Origin: Mycolicibacterium rhodesiae NBB3
GTDB lineage: Bacteria > Actinomycetota > Actinomycetes > Mycobacteriales > Mycobacteriaceae
Length of the DNA: 64,000 bases
Reading direction: 5' to 3'
Assembly: GCF_000230895.2 (NCBI RefSeq)
Contig: NC_016604.1
Span: forward strand, 6,351,740 to 6,415,739
Shown here: positions 50,056-58,318 of the stretch, piece after piece
How the letters are laid out: every line of letters begins with the position of its first letter
Position numbering within the stretch: the first letter of the stretch is position 1
Program-made: the position numbers and the translations under genes
Notes under the pieces: generated by a model
What the model was told of the DNA's origin: nothing
What the model saw: only the letters and a program-made list of their open reading frames with translations
The model's database searches: none

Positions 50056-50901
50056 ATGACGAAAACAGTTGGCCGGGTGGCGGGCAAGGTCGCCTTCATC
50101 ACCGGGGCTGCCCGCGGTCAGGGTCGCGAACACGCGATCCGGCTTGCGGAGGAGGGCGCCGACATCATCGCCGTGGATGCCTGCACCGACATCGATGGCG
50201 TTCCCTATCCCCTGGCGACCGAGGCTGACCTCGACGAAACCGCAACGCTGGTCGAGAAACTCGATCGTCGCATCGTCACCGCGCAGGCCGACGTCAGGGA
50301 CGTCAAGGCGCTGGGCGCCGCCCTGCAGCAAGGCATCGACGAGCTGGGCCGACCGGACATCGTGATCGCCAACGCGGGAATCAGCGGAAGCCCCGCACCG
50401 GCCTCGATGATCGAAGAGTCCGCCTGGCAGACGATGCTCGACATCAACATCACCGGGGTGTGGCACACCGTCAAGGTGGCGGCGCCGCATATGTCCGACG
50501 GCCGCGGCGGATCGATCATCCTGGTGAGTTCGATGTTGGGGCTGCGAGGCGGTGGCTACATGGCCCACTACGCCTCAGCCAAGCACGCCGTCGTCGGCCT
50601 GATGAACTCACTCGCCAACGAACTTGCCCCCCAATGGATCCGGGTGAACTCCATCCATCCCGGCAACATTCAGACGCCGATGATCGACAACGAACAGTTC
50701 CACCGCACGCTGCGGCCCGACCTCGCCGCGCCGACCATGGCCGATGCCGGGGAACTGATCGGGCAATTCCACCTGCTGCCGGTGCCCTACTTCGAGGCGC
50801 GGGCGGTCAGTAACGCCGTGCTGTTCTTGGCATCGGACGAGGCCAAGTACATCACCGGCGCCGCGCTGCCGATCGACGCGGGAGCGACCGCGAAGTTCTG
50901 A
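50056..50901 (+). CDS. Mycofactocin-type short-chain dehydrogenase (carveol dehydrogenase-like)
   Basis: The 281-aa SDR has TGAARGQGREHAIRLAEEGA and the inserted DACTDIDGVPYPLATEADLDET (in part) typical of the TIGR03971 group, whose members hold NAD without exchange and use mycofactocin as external acceptor. The YASAK catalytic motif and NAGISG are present. It oxidises a secondary alcohol such as carveol. The mycofactocin biosynthesis genes are not in this window. Confidence 0.9.
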   Translation: MTKTVGRVAGKVAFITGAARGQGREHAIRLAEEGADIIAVDACTDIDGVPYPLATEADLDETATLVEKLDRRIVTAQADVRDVKALGAALQQGIDELGRPDIVIANAGISGSPAPASMIEESAWQTMLDINITGVWHTVKVAAPHMSDGRGGSIILVSSMLGLRGGGYMAHYASAKHAVVGLMNSLANELAPQWIRVNSIHPGNIQTPMIDNEQFHRTLRPDLAAPTMADAGELIGQFHLLPVPYFEARAVSNAVLFLASDEAKYITGAALPIDAGATAKF

Positions 50902-50904
50902 GGC

Positions 50905-52665
50905 TCAGCGCGCCCCGCGCACCAACCGGCCTGGGCGGGCACCGGTGTCCACGCTGTCGCGGCGCGTCACGACGCCACTGACGATCGTCGCGCTGTAGCC
51001 GCTGGCCCCCTGAACGAGGCGCTGGCCGCCGGCGGGCAGGTCGTAGGCCATCTTCGCCGGATGCAACGTCAGCGCGTTCATGTCGATGACGTTGATGTCG
51101 GCCTTCTTGCCGGTCTGGATGACGCCACGATCGGTCAGGCCGAACAGCTGAGCGGTGTCGTGAGATTGCTTGCGCACCAAGTACTCCAGCGGCAGCTTCT
51201 CGCCCCGGTGGCGATCGCGCGCCCAGTGCGTGAGCAGGAACGTGGGATACGACGCGTCGCAGATCATGCCGCAGTGCGCGCCGCCGTCGGATAAGCCCAC
51301 GACACCGGCCGGGTGCGTCAGCATCTCGCGGATCGCATCGTGGTTGCCGTAGAAGTAGTTGTAGAACGGCAGCATCAGCATGGCCGTTGCGTCGTCTTCC
51401 AGCATCAGGTCGTACAGCGTGGACAACGGATCGTCGCCGCGCTCGGCGGCGATCTTGTCGACGGCTCGGTCCTGCGTCGGCTCGTAGTCGGGTGGATTGC
51501 CCAGCGAATAGAGGCGACCGAGCGAGTACTGGACCAACGCGAACATGTTGTCGAACAACTTCGTCGGGTCGGGCGGCAGGTCGTCTTCGGACAGGATCGC
51601 CGACTTCACCGCCGGATCGGCCAGCCGTCGCGCCAACTCTTGGCGGTCGCACTCGGCCTTCAGCCGGCGGAAGGTCGGCCGGTGGGTGAAGGCGTGATGG
51701 CCCGGGAATCCGAACAGCATGCCGAACGGACGGGCCGCGATCTGCGGATACAACTCGCTGCCCGCCGAGTGCGCCGCCGCGGAGATGTCCAGTTGTTCGC
51801 GCCAGAGGTCCGGCGCCGCGTCGACCTGGATCATGCCGAAGGAGATGGGTCGGTCGATCTCGGCGCCGAGGCGCTGCATCCACTCCAGCTCCTTCTTGGG
51901 CGCGATGATGTCCTCGCCTGCGACGCCCTGCGGGGCCAGCTCGAACACCGCGCGCCCACCGGCCGCCATCGCCCGTCCGAGTCCGAACAACTCGTCCTCT
52001 GCGGCATAGGTTCCCGGGACCGGCTCACCGTCGATCGCTCGGTGTCCCAGGGTGCGGGACGTCGAAAAGCCAAGCGCGCCTGCCTCGATGCCTTCCTGCA
52101 CGATGCGGGCCATCGCGGCGATGTCGTCGGGCGTCGCGGGCTCGTTGCGGGCGCCGCGCTCCCCCATCGCGTAGGCGCGCACCGAACCATGGGCGATCTG
52201 GCTGCCCACGTCGATCGCGAACTCCTGCTTCTCGATGACGTCGAGGTACTCGGGGTACGTCTCCCAGCCCCACGAGATCCCCTCGGTGAGCGCAGTCCCG
52301 GGGATGTCCTCGACACCCTCCATCAACCCGATCAGCCAGTCCTCCTGGCCCGGGCGCACCGGTGCGAACCCGACACCGCAGTTGCCGGCGACGACGGTCG
52401 TCACGCCGTGCCCGCTCGACGGCTCCAGCGAGCTGTCCCAGCTCACCTGGCCGTCGTAGTGGGTGTGGATATCGACGAACCCCGGAGCGACCAGCTTGTC
52501 CGTGGCATCGATCGTCTCGGTCGCGTTGCCCTCCAGCGGCGCGTCACCCGGCCCGCGGCGATGAATCTCGACGATCCGGCCGTCTTTGATGCCGACGTCG
52601 GCTGAGAATCGGTCCCCGCCCGTGCCGTCCACCACGGTTCCGCCAGTGATCTTCAGGTCGAACAC
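50905..52665 (-). CDS. Amidohydrolase (N-acyl-D-amino-acid deacylase-like)
   Basis: The 586-aa cytoplasmic protein has the start FDLKITGGTVVDGTG, the metal motif DIHTHYDGQ (about 65-73) and SDGGAHCG near residue 470. It closely matches the D-aminoacylase/dihydroorotase-like amidohydrolases. Such large members in mycobacteria are often annotated as such without a tested substrate. It is divergent from the Rieske gene at 52754, with a palindrome between, so both may obey the TetR protein at 54096. Confidence 0.85.
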   Translation of the reverse strand: MFDLKITGGTVVDGTGGDRFSADVGIKDGRIVEIHRRGPGDAPLEGNATETIDATDKLVAPGFVDIHTHYDGQVSWDSSLEPSSGHGVTTVVAGNCGVGFAPVRPGQEDWLIGLMEGVEDIPGTALTEGISWGWETYPEYLDVIEKQEFAIDVGSQIAHGSVRAYAMGERGARNEPATPDDIAAMARIVQEGIEAGALGFSTSRTLGHRAIDGEPVPGTYAAEDELFGLGRAMAAGGRAVFELAPQGVAGEDIIAPKKELEWMQRLGAEIDRPISFGMIQVDAAPDLWREQLDISAAAHSAGSELYPQIAARPFGMLFGFPGHHAFTHRPTFRRLKAECDRQELARRLADPAVKSAILSEDDLPPDPTKLFDNMFALVQYSLGRLYSLGNPPDYEPTQDRAVDKIAAERGDDPLSTLYDLMLEDDATAMLMLPFYNYFYGNHDAIREMLTHPAGVVGLSDGGAHCGMICDASYPTFLLTHWARDRHRGEKLPLEYLVRKQSHDTAQLFGLTDRGVIQTGKKADINVIDMNALTLHPAKMAYDLPAGGQRLVQGASGYSATIVSGVVTRRDSVDTGARPGRLVRGAR

Positions 52666-52707
52666 GATTTACTCCCTCGACGTCCTCGAAGCCGTTATGG
52701 TGGCCAA

Positions 52708-52722
52708 TGTAACACCGTTACA
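52708..52722. promoter_or_regulatory. Palindrome TGTAAC-ACC-GTTACA
   Basis: A perfect 15-bp dyad with 6-bp arms between the divergent amidohydrolase (start 52665) and Rieske (start 52754) genes. The TetR gene just downstream of the Rieske gene is the obvious candidate to bind it. Confidence 0.7.
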
Positions 52723-52753
52723 GGGGGCGGCCAGCCGGATTCGGAGGGGAAAC

Positions 52754-54112
52754 GTGACGCGGACGGCACCGGCCGGCGGCATCGTCGGCAACCCGGCTCA
52801 CACGCGGCGCGAAGACGCGATCGGGGCGCCGCCGCAGAGCCCCACCCTCGTGCGCGCGCAGCGCTACTACTCCCCGGATTTCGCCAAACTCGAGGTCGAG
52901 CGGATGTGGCCGAAGGTGTGGCAGCTCGCCTGCACGGTCGACCACGTCGCCGAACCCGGCGACTACTTCGAGTACCGCTGCGGCCCCTATTCCGTGCTGA
53001 TCGTGCGCGGCGACGACGGCGAGTTGCGGGCCTTTCAGAACGTGTGCCGGCACCGGGGCAACTCGCTGTGCGACGGATCCGGATCGGATTTGCGCGAGCT
53101 GCGGTGCGGCTATCACGGCTGGACCTGGGATCTTGCCGGCGCGCTCAAGCGGGTGCCCAACCGAAAGGGGTTCGGCGCGCTGCGGTTGACCGACTTCCCC
53201 CTGCTGGGTGTCCGCGTCGAGACCTGGGAGCGACTCGTCTTCGTCAATCTCGACGCCGACGCAATCCCGTTGCGCGACTACCTGGAAGCGATGCCCGACG
53301 ACATCGCGTGGAACCGGCTCGGTGAGTTCCGCTGCTACGCCACCATGACCATCGAGGTCGACGCGAACTGGAAGACGATCGCCGACGGGTTCAGCGAGAC
53401 CTACCACATCCAGACGTTGCACCCCGAGCTGCACAGGTGCATGGACGATGTCTATGCACCCCAAGTCATTTGGGGACACACCGGGAAGTCCGAACAGCTC
53501 TACGGAATACCGAGTCCGGCCATCAAGGAGTCACTGACCGACGCCGAGGTGTGGGACGCCTACGTCACCACGCAGGGCGCGCTGATGGGCGTCGAGGAGG
53601 GCACACCGTTCCCGTCCGATCAGCATGGCGAGTCAGCGGCGGAGGTGATCGCCGCGCGGACAAAGGCTTTCGCCGACTCACGTGGCGTCGACCTGAGTTG
53701 GGCGAGCACCGATCAGGTGTTGCGGCTGCATCAGTACAACGTGTTCCCGAACATGTCACTGTTGACCAACGCCGATCACCTGACGGTGCTGACCGCACGT
53801 CCTGGCCTCGACCCCGACCGCGGCGAATTGGTGATGATCGTGTGGATGCGGATGCCGCCCGGAGCGCCGCGGATCAAGCCGACCGATGTGCGGATGACCG
53901 CAGCAGACGCTCACCCCGGACTGGTGCTCACACAGGACATCACGGTGCTGGCCGGACTCCAGCGCGGGCTCCATCAGCCCGGGTTGCACCACGTGGTGCT
54001 GTCCAACGAGGAACGCCGCGTCATCAACATGCACCGCAATCTCGAGCGCTACCTGGACCTGCCCGAGGCCGACCGGATCACCGGAGGTGAGACCGTTGTC
54101 GCAGCCCCGTAG
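52754..54112 (+). CDS. Rieske non-heme iron oxygenase, alpha subunit
   Basis: From the GTG at 52754 (GGAGGGG 4 bp upstream) the product has 452 aa. Rieske ligands: Cys98, His100 (CRHRGNS) and Cys118, His121 (CGYHGW). Mononuclear iron site: Asp211, His218 and His223 in ADGFSETYHIQTLH. Only about 25-30% like the oxygenase at 4392 by eye, so a different substrate is expected. No reductase or ferredoxin gene is adjacent. It shares an operon with TetR, sulfotransferase and SnoaL-like genes. Confidence 0.92.
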   Translation: MTRTAPAGGIVGNPAHTRREDAIGAPPQSPTLVRAQRYYSPDFAKLEVERMWPKVWQLACTVDHVAEPGDYFEYRCGPYSVLIVRGDDGELRAFQNVCRHRGNSLCDGSGSDLRELRCGYHGWTWDLAGALKRVPNRKGFGALRLTDFPLLGVRVETWERLVFVNLDADAIPLRDYLEAMPDDIAWNRLGEFRCYATMTIEVDANWKTIADGFSETYHIQTLHPELHRCMDDVYAPQVIWGHTGKSEQLYGIPSPAIKESLTDAEVWDAYVTTQGALMGVEEGTPFPSDQHGESAAEVIAARTKAFADSRGVDLSWASTDQVLRLHQYNVFPNMSLLTNADHLTVLTARPGLDPDRGELVMIVWMRMPPGAPRIKPTDVRMTAADAHPGLVLTQDITVLAGLQRGLHQPGLHHVVLSNEERRVINMHRNLERYLDLPEADRITGGETVVAAP

Positions 54113-54722
54113 CAAGAGTGGCGAGCCCGTCACCGCCGACCAGATCCTCGAGACCGCAGCGCGCCTGATCGATGTCGACGGAGTCGAGGCGTTCAGCATG
54201 CGCCGGCTGGCCGAACAGCTGGGTGTCGCAGTCACCTCGATCTATTGGCATGTGGGAGGCAGAGACAAACTCTTCGACAGCCTGGTCGAGGGCCTGCTGG
54301 AACAGATGGCAGATCTTCGCAGCGACGGCGAGACCCCCGTCGACCGCATCGCGTCGATCGCGCGATCGCAGCGGCGGCTTCTCATCCAGAAACAGAACCT
54401 GTTGGCCATCGCCCATGAACGCGATCGAACGCCTCAGCTGTTCCTGCCCATTCAACAGCGGTTGGCAGCGGAGCTTTCCGAACTGGGCATCACCGGCAGT
54501 GAAGCCGCCCTTCTCGTGCGGGTCGTCGAAGTTCACGTCATTTCCTCTGCGGTGATGCAGTTCTCGGCGGTGCGCGGCGCCAAGCACGACGAAGAGGATC
54601 CCTCACTCTGGGCGGACGCATGGCCCGACCAGGCTTTGGTCGAAGCGCTGCAGTCGCCCACCGATTACGACGCCGTGTTCGAGTACGGACTCAGCGCGTT
54701 GCTGGCACCGCTGAATGGCTGA
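54096..54722 (+). CDS. TetR-family transcriptional regulator
   Basis: The 208-aa protein has the TetR HTH (TADQILETAARLIDVDGVEA; MRRLAEQLGVAVTSIYWHVG). The TTG at 54096 is 8 bp from GGAGG and is preferred; a GTG at 54087 overlaps that site. It overlaps the Rieske stop by 17 bp and the sulfotransferase start by 8 bp. It likely controls this cluster through TGTAAC-ACC-GTTACA. Confidence 0.88.
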   Translation: MSQPRSKSGEPVTADQILETAARLIDVDGVEAFSMRRLAEQLGVAVTSIYWHVGGRDKLFDSLVEGLLEQMADLRSDGETPVDRIASIARSQRRLLIQKQNLLAIAHERDRTPQLFLPIQQRLAAELSELGITGSEAALLVRVVEVHVISSAVMQFSAVRGAKHDEEDPSLWADAWPDQALVEALQSPTDYDAVFEYGLSALLAPLNG

Positions 54723-55881
54723 GATTTCGGCGGCCGCCGTCATCGCCGCCGCCGAGGACATCACCGGACTGCACGACTTCGGGGGCGACGAGTGGCACGA
54801 GGCGCTCGATGCGCTGACCGATGCTCTGGCCACCGAGGCCGGCCTGACCGAATTCGGCGAAGTCGTCGCACAGGGCGACCTCGTCGGATCCCTCACGCGA
54901 CGTCTGCAGGTCGTCGACTACCGGTGCACACACCCTGAGGTCGCCGAAATGCGCATCGAGCGGCCCGTATTCATCGTCGGTCAGGTGAGGACCGGTACGA
55001 CGATCCTCTACGAACTACTGGCACAGGATCCCGACGCCAGGGCGCCGTTGACGTGGGAGGTCGATGCGCCGTGTCCGCCACCGGAGGCGGAGACCCACGA
55101 CACCGACCCTCGCATCGAGGACAGCCGACAGATTCAGGAGATGATGACGTCGATCATCCCCGACTTGGCGGCCATGCACCCCATCGGTCCGCTGCTCGCG
55201 CAGGAGTGTGTCCGCATCACCGGGATGGACTTCAAGAGCTTCATCTTTCCGACGATGTATCGCATCCCGTCCTACGCCCGGTGGCTCTTGAACGCCGACA
55301 TGGCGTCGGCGTACCGATGGCACCGCAGCTTTCTGCAGCATCTGCAGTCACGAATCCCGGTGAACCGCTGGGTCGTCAAGTCACCGGGGCACATCTGGGC
55401 GTTGGACGCCATGATGCAGCAGTATCCGGATGCACGGGTGATTCAGACGCACCGCGATCCACTCAGGACCATCGCGTCGGTGTCCTCCCTGGCGCGCACG
55501 CTTCGCACGTTCGCCGCCGAGCCGACTCCCATCGAGGAGGTCGCCCGCGAATGGGCGGACTACGTCATCGACGGCCTCGACCGATCCGTCGATGCGCGCG
55601 AGTCCGGAATCGTCCCGGCCTCTCAGGTCGTCGATATCCAATATCAGACGTTCGCGACCGACCCGGTCGCCGCCGTCGCGACAGCCTATGACCAACTCGG
55701 CCTAAGCTTCACGGCCGTCGCGGAGAAGAGGATGCGAAGCTTCCTGACCGCCCAACCGGCCCACGAACACGGTGGGCACCACTACACGTTCGCTCAAACC
55801 GGGCTGGACGAACAGGCGCTGCGAGAGCGCGCTGCCAGGTACCAGAAGTACTTCGGAGTTCCCAACGAGCCTCTAGGGTGA
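54715..55881 (+). CDS. Sulfotransferase-family protein
   Basis: The 388-aa protein is a second sulfotransferase of the same actinobacterial family as 46196: PAPS loop VRTGTTILYELL (91-102) and 3'-phosphate motif QTHRDPLRTIASV. Conserved WVVKSPGHIWALD precedes it. It overlaps TetR by 8 bp and the SnoaL-like gene by 4 bp. Two such proteins near different Rieske/SDR clusters suggest sulfation or a related transfer in catabolism. Confidence 0.87.
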   Translation: MAEISAAAVIAAAEDITGLHDFGGDEWHEALDALTDALATEAGLTEFGEVVAQGDLVGSLTRRLQVVDYRCTHPEVAEMRIERPVFIVGQVRTGTTILYELLAQDPDARAPLTWEVDAPCPPPEAETHDTDPRIEDSRQIQEMMTSIIPDLAAMHPIGPLLAQECVRITGMDFKSFIFPTMYRIPSYARWLLNADMASAYRWHRSFLQHLQSRIPVNRWVVKSPGHIWALDAMMQQYPDARVIQTHRDPLRTIASVSSLARTLRTFAAEPTPIEEVAREWADYVIDGLDRSVDARESGIVPASQVVDIQYQTFATDPVAAVATAYDQLGLSFTAVAEKRMRSFLTAQPAHEHGGHHYTFAQTGLDEQALRERAARYQKYFGVPNEPLG

Positions 55882-56423
55882 GCGCGATGGATCCCGCACT
55901 TCAGGAGATGCTCGATGAGCACGCGCTGCACAAGCTCGTCCACGCCTACTGCCGCGCCGTGGACCGAGGTGACATCGCAGCCTTGCGGGAGCTCTATCAC
56001 CACGACGCTGTCGACGCCCACGGCGCATTTTCAACGGGTTCGGTCGAGCGGTTTTTCGAACAGCTCGTCGCCTCGCGTCCCTACCTTCGCGCGATGGCGC
56101 ACAACATCACGACGGTGAACTTCGCGATCGACGGCAACTCGGCCGAAGGTGAGGTCTACAACATCGCGGTCCACACACTCGCAGCCAAGGGACGCGACGT
56201 CGACCTCATCATCGGCGGTCGCTACCTCGACAAGTACGAAAAGCGGGGCAACGTCTGGAAGCTGCTCGAGCGGACCATCGTCACCGACTGGGCTCGGGTG
56301 AGCGATCCGTCGTCGATGGACATGAGCCACCCGATCACGGCAGACACGTTGAAAGGCGCGCTCGACGAGACCGATCCGTCGTACCAGTTCTTCGCGCTGT
56401 TGACCAACCTCTCGCCGGGATAA
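55878..56423 (+). CDS. SnoaL/NTF2-like protein
   Basis: This 181-aa protein has an NTF2-like cone fold: HKLVHAYCRAVDRGDIAALR and YHHDAVDAHGAF at the start, IIGGRYLDKYEKRGNVWKLL in the middle. SnoaL_4-type members are cyclases, isomerases or small subunits of Rieske enzymes. The distance of two genes from the Rieske alpha gene makes a beta-subunit role possible. The GTG start overlaps the previous stop. Confidence 0.85.
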   Translation: MSAMDPALQEMLDEHALHKLVHAYCRAVDRGDIAALRELYHHDAVDAHGAFSTGSVERFFEQLVASRPYLRAMAHNITTVNFAIDGNSAEGEVYNIAVHTLAAKGRDVDLIIGGRYLDKYEKRGNVWKLLERTIVTDWARVSDPSSMDMSHPITADTLKGALDETDPSYQFFALLTNLSPG

Positions 56424-56537
56424 GCACCAGCCAACGATCGAGATGGGCAAATTCGACACACCGGCACGAAGACCCGTTACGCTCCGGTTTATCCGCGAAG
56501 TCCAAACCAGGGTTACGCACACAGGAGTGTGAGTGCG

Positions 56538-57818
56538 ATGGCAGCCTCTGAGCGCCCATCGACGCGGGCCAAGGCGATAATCGTCTGGGGCCTCGGCACA
56601 TTTTTCCTGGGCTTGGGCCTGCTCACAGCGGTGATGATCGGCATTGTCGCTGAGCAGGTTCGAGACCGCCTCGAGGTGTCCGAACACGCGATCGGCATGC
56701 TGAGCGCCGTCTTCTATGTCGCATACTCGATTGCGCAGTTCATCGGCGGCATCATGCTCGACCGGCTCAGCCCGCGCCTGATTCTCGGAATCTGCTCGCT
56801 GATCGCTGCGGTCGGATGCGTACTTCTCGCCAACGCAACGAGCATGGGCGTCACCGTCGCAGGCAGGGTCATACTCGGAATCGGACTCTCGACCAGCTTC
56901 CTCGGCGCGATCTACCTCGCCCGAATCTGGTTCCCACCGGAACGGTTCGCGTTGATGTCCTCGATTTCCCAGCTCGCGACGAACGTTATTCTGGCCCTGA
57001 TGCTGATCGGTCTTTCTGTCACCGAGACCATCCCGCCACTGCACGCCGCGATGATCGGCATGGCCGTGGGCTACGTGGTGCTCGGGATTGCGATCCTGCT
57101 GCTGGTATCCAGACCAGCCGCAGCCGCTACCACCGCTGCGCCAGGTGACAGCGGCATCCTCAGCCAGTTGCGCGTGGTGGTGGGAGTACCGCAATTCTGG
57201 TTGGGAACAGCATTTTTCGCGAGTGTATTCGGTGTCCTCATCGCCTGGAATGACCTGTGGGGCATCATGAACCAGCGGGCCTATGGACGCACCCTGGAGA
57301 TGGCGACGGCGTTGACATCGACCGGCGCCATCGCCGCCGGTGTCGGCGGCCTGCTGTTGGGATGGATCTCGGATCGGCTCGGCAAGCGGTCGCGGATCAC
57401 CCAGATCACCATTTGGCTACTGACTTTCACGATGGCCCTGGTGTTGTTCCTCCCGCGCCTCCCGACCGCCGGCGTGTTCGTTCTCCTGTTCGTCTTCGGC
57501 TTCCTGTTGGGCAGCAACATCCTTGGGTTCGCGCAGATCGGGCAGCACATCCCCGACAACGCCCAGGCCACCGCGTTCGGATTGATGACGAGCGTCGGCT
57601 TCCTCACCGGCGCCGGACTGGACTACGTGATCGGCGTCCTCGTGGGTGAGGCTCCACCGGCTGGCACGGACCTCGCAATCAGCCACTACCGCGGAGCGAT
57701 GATTCCATTGCTCGTCGTGCTGTCCGTCGGTGCACTGTGCTCGGTTGCCCTCAAGGATCGAGCGCGACCACCGTCGTCCGCGACGGTGGATCCCCTGCCA
57801 ATCCCGACCGCAAAGTAA
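56538..57818 (+). CDS. MFS transporter
   Basis: The 426-aa protein has 12 predicted helices and the MFS loop motif D-R-L-S-P-R (LDRLSPRLI) between helices 2 and 3, repeated weakly as SDRLGKRSR. The ATG at 56538 is 10 bp after ACAGGAG. It is followed 12 bp later by a deaminase gene, so the pair may take up and deaminate a nitrogenous compound. Substrate is unknown. Confidence 0.88.
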   Translation: MAASERPSTRAKAIIVWGLGTFFLGLGLLTAVMIGIVAEQVRDRLEVSEHAIGMLSAVFYVAYSIAQFIGGIMLDRLSPRLILGICSLIAAVGCVLLANATSMGVTVAGRVILGIGLSTSFLGAIYLARIWFPPERFALMSSISQLATNVILALMLIGLSVTETIPPLHAAMIGMAVGYVVLGIAILLLVSRPAAAATTAAPGDSGILSQLRVVVGVPQFWLGTAFFASVFGVLIAWNDLWGIMNQRAYGRTLEMATALTSTGAIAAGVGGLLLGWISDRLGKRSRITQITIWLLTFTMALVLFLPRLPTAGVFVLLFVFGFLLGSNILGFAQIGQHIPDNAQATAFGLMTSVGFLTGAGLDYVIGVLVGEAPPAGTDLAISHYRGAMIPLLVVLSVGALCSVALKDRARPPSSATVDPLPIPTAK

Positions 57819-57830
57819 AGGAATCGATCG

Positions 57831-58313
57831 ATGGACGACATGAAATTTCTCCTGCATGCCGTTGACGTGTCCAAACGATCTATGCGCGAAGGAAATCACC
57901 CGTTCGGCTCCGTCCTCGTCGACAGCGAGGGCAATGTCCTGCTGGAACAGACGAACATCGAAGTGACCGAGTCAGATTGCACCGGACACGCGGAAACGGC
58001 CCTGATGCGCCAGGCCTCGAAGAAATACGACAAAGACTTCCTCGCCACGTGCACCCTTTACACGACCGCGGAGCCGTGCTCGATGTGCGCGGGGGCTATG
58101 TACTGGGCCAACGTCAGACGTCTTGTTTACGGCATCACCGAGAAACAACTGCTCGCAGAAACCGGTGACGACCCCAGGAATCCGACGCTCAGCCTTGACT
58201 GCCGGAAGGTTTTCGGGGCCGGGCAAAAACAAATCGAGGTGATCGGGCCGGTTCCCGAGGTGGCCGAGGCCGTGCTGGAGCCACACAAGAATTACTGGAC
58301 CCAGCAGAGCTGA
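57831..58313 (+). CDS. Cytidine/guanine-deaminase-family nucleoside deaminase
   Basis: The 160-aa zinc enzyme has HAE (53-55) and PCSMCAG (82-88): His53, Cys83 and Cys86 bind zinc and Glu55 is the proton shuttle. Overall it is close to the guanine deaminase/TadA-like branch. It shares a transcript with the MFS gene. It may act on a purine, pterin or related base. Confidence 0.9.
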   Translation: MDDMKFLLHAVDVSKRSMREGNHPFGSVLVDSEGNVLLEQTNIEVTESDCTGHAETALMRQASKKYDKDFLATCTLYTTAEPCSMCAGAMYWANVRRLVYGITEKQLLAETGDDPRNPTLSLDCRKVFGAGQKQIEVIGPVPEVAEAVLEPHKNYWTQQS

Positions 58314-58318
58314 AACCC

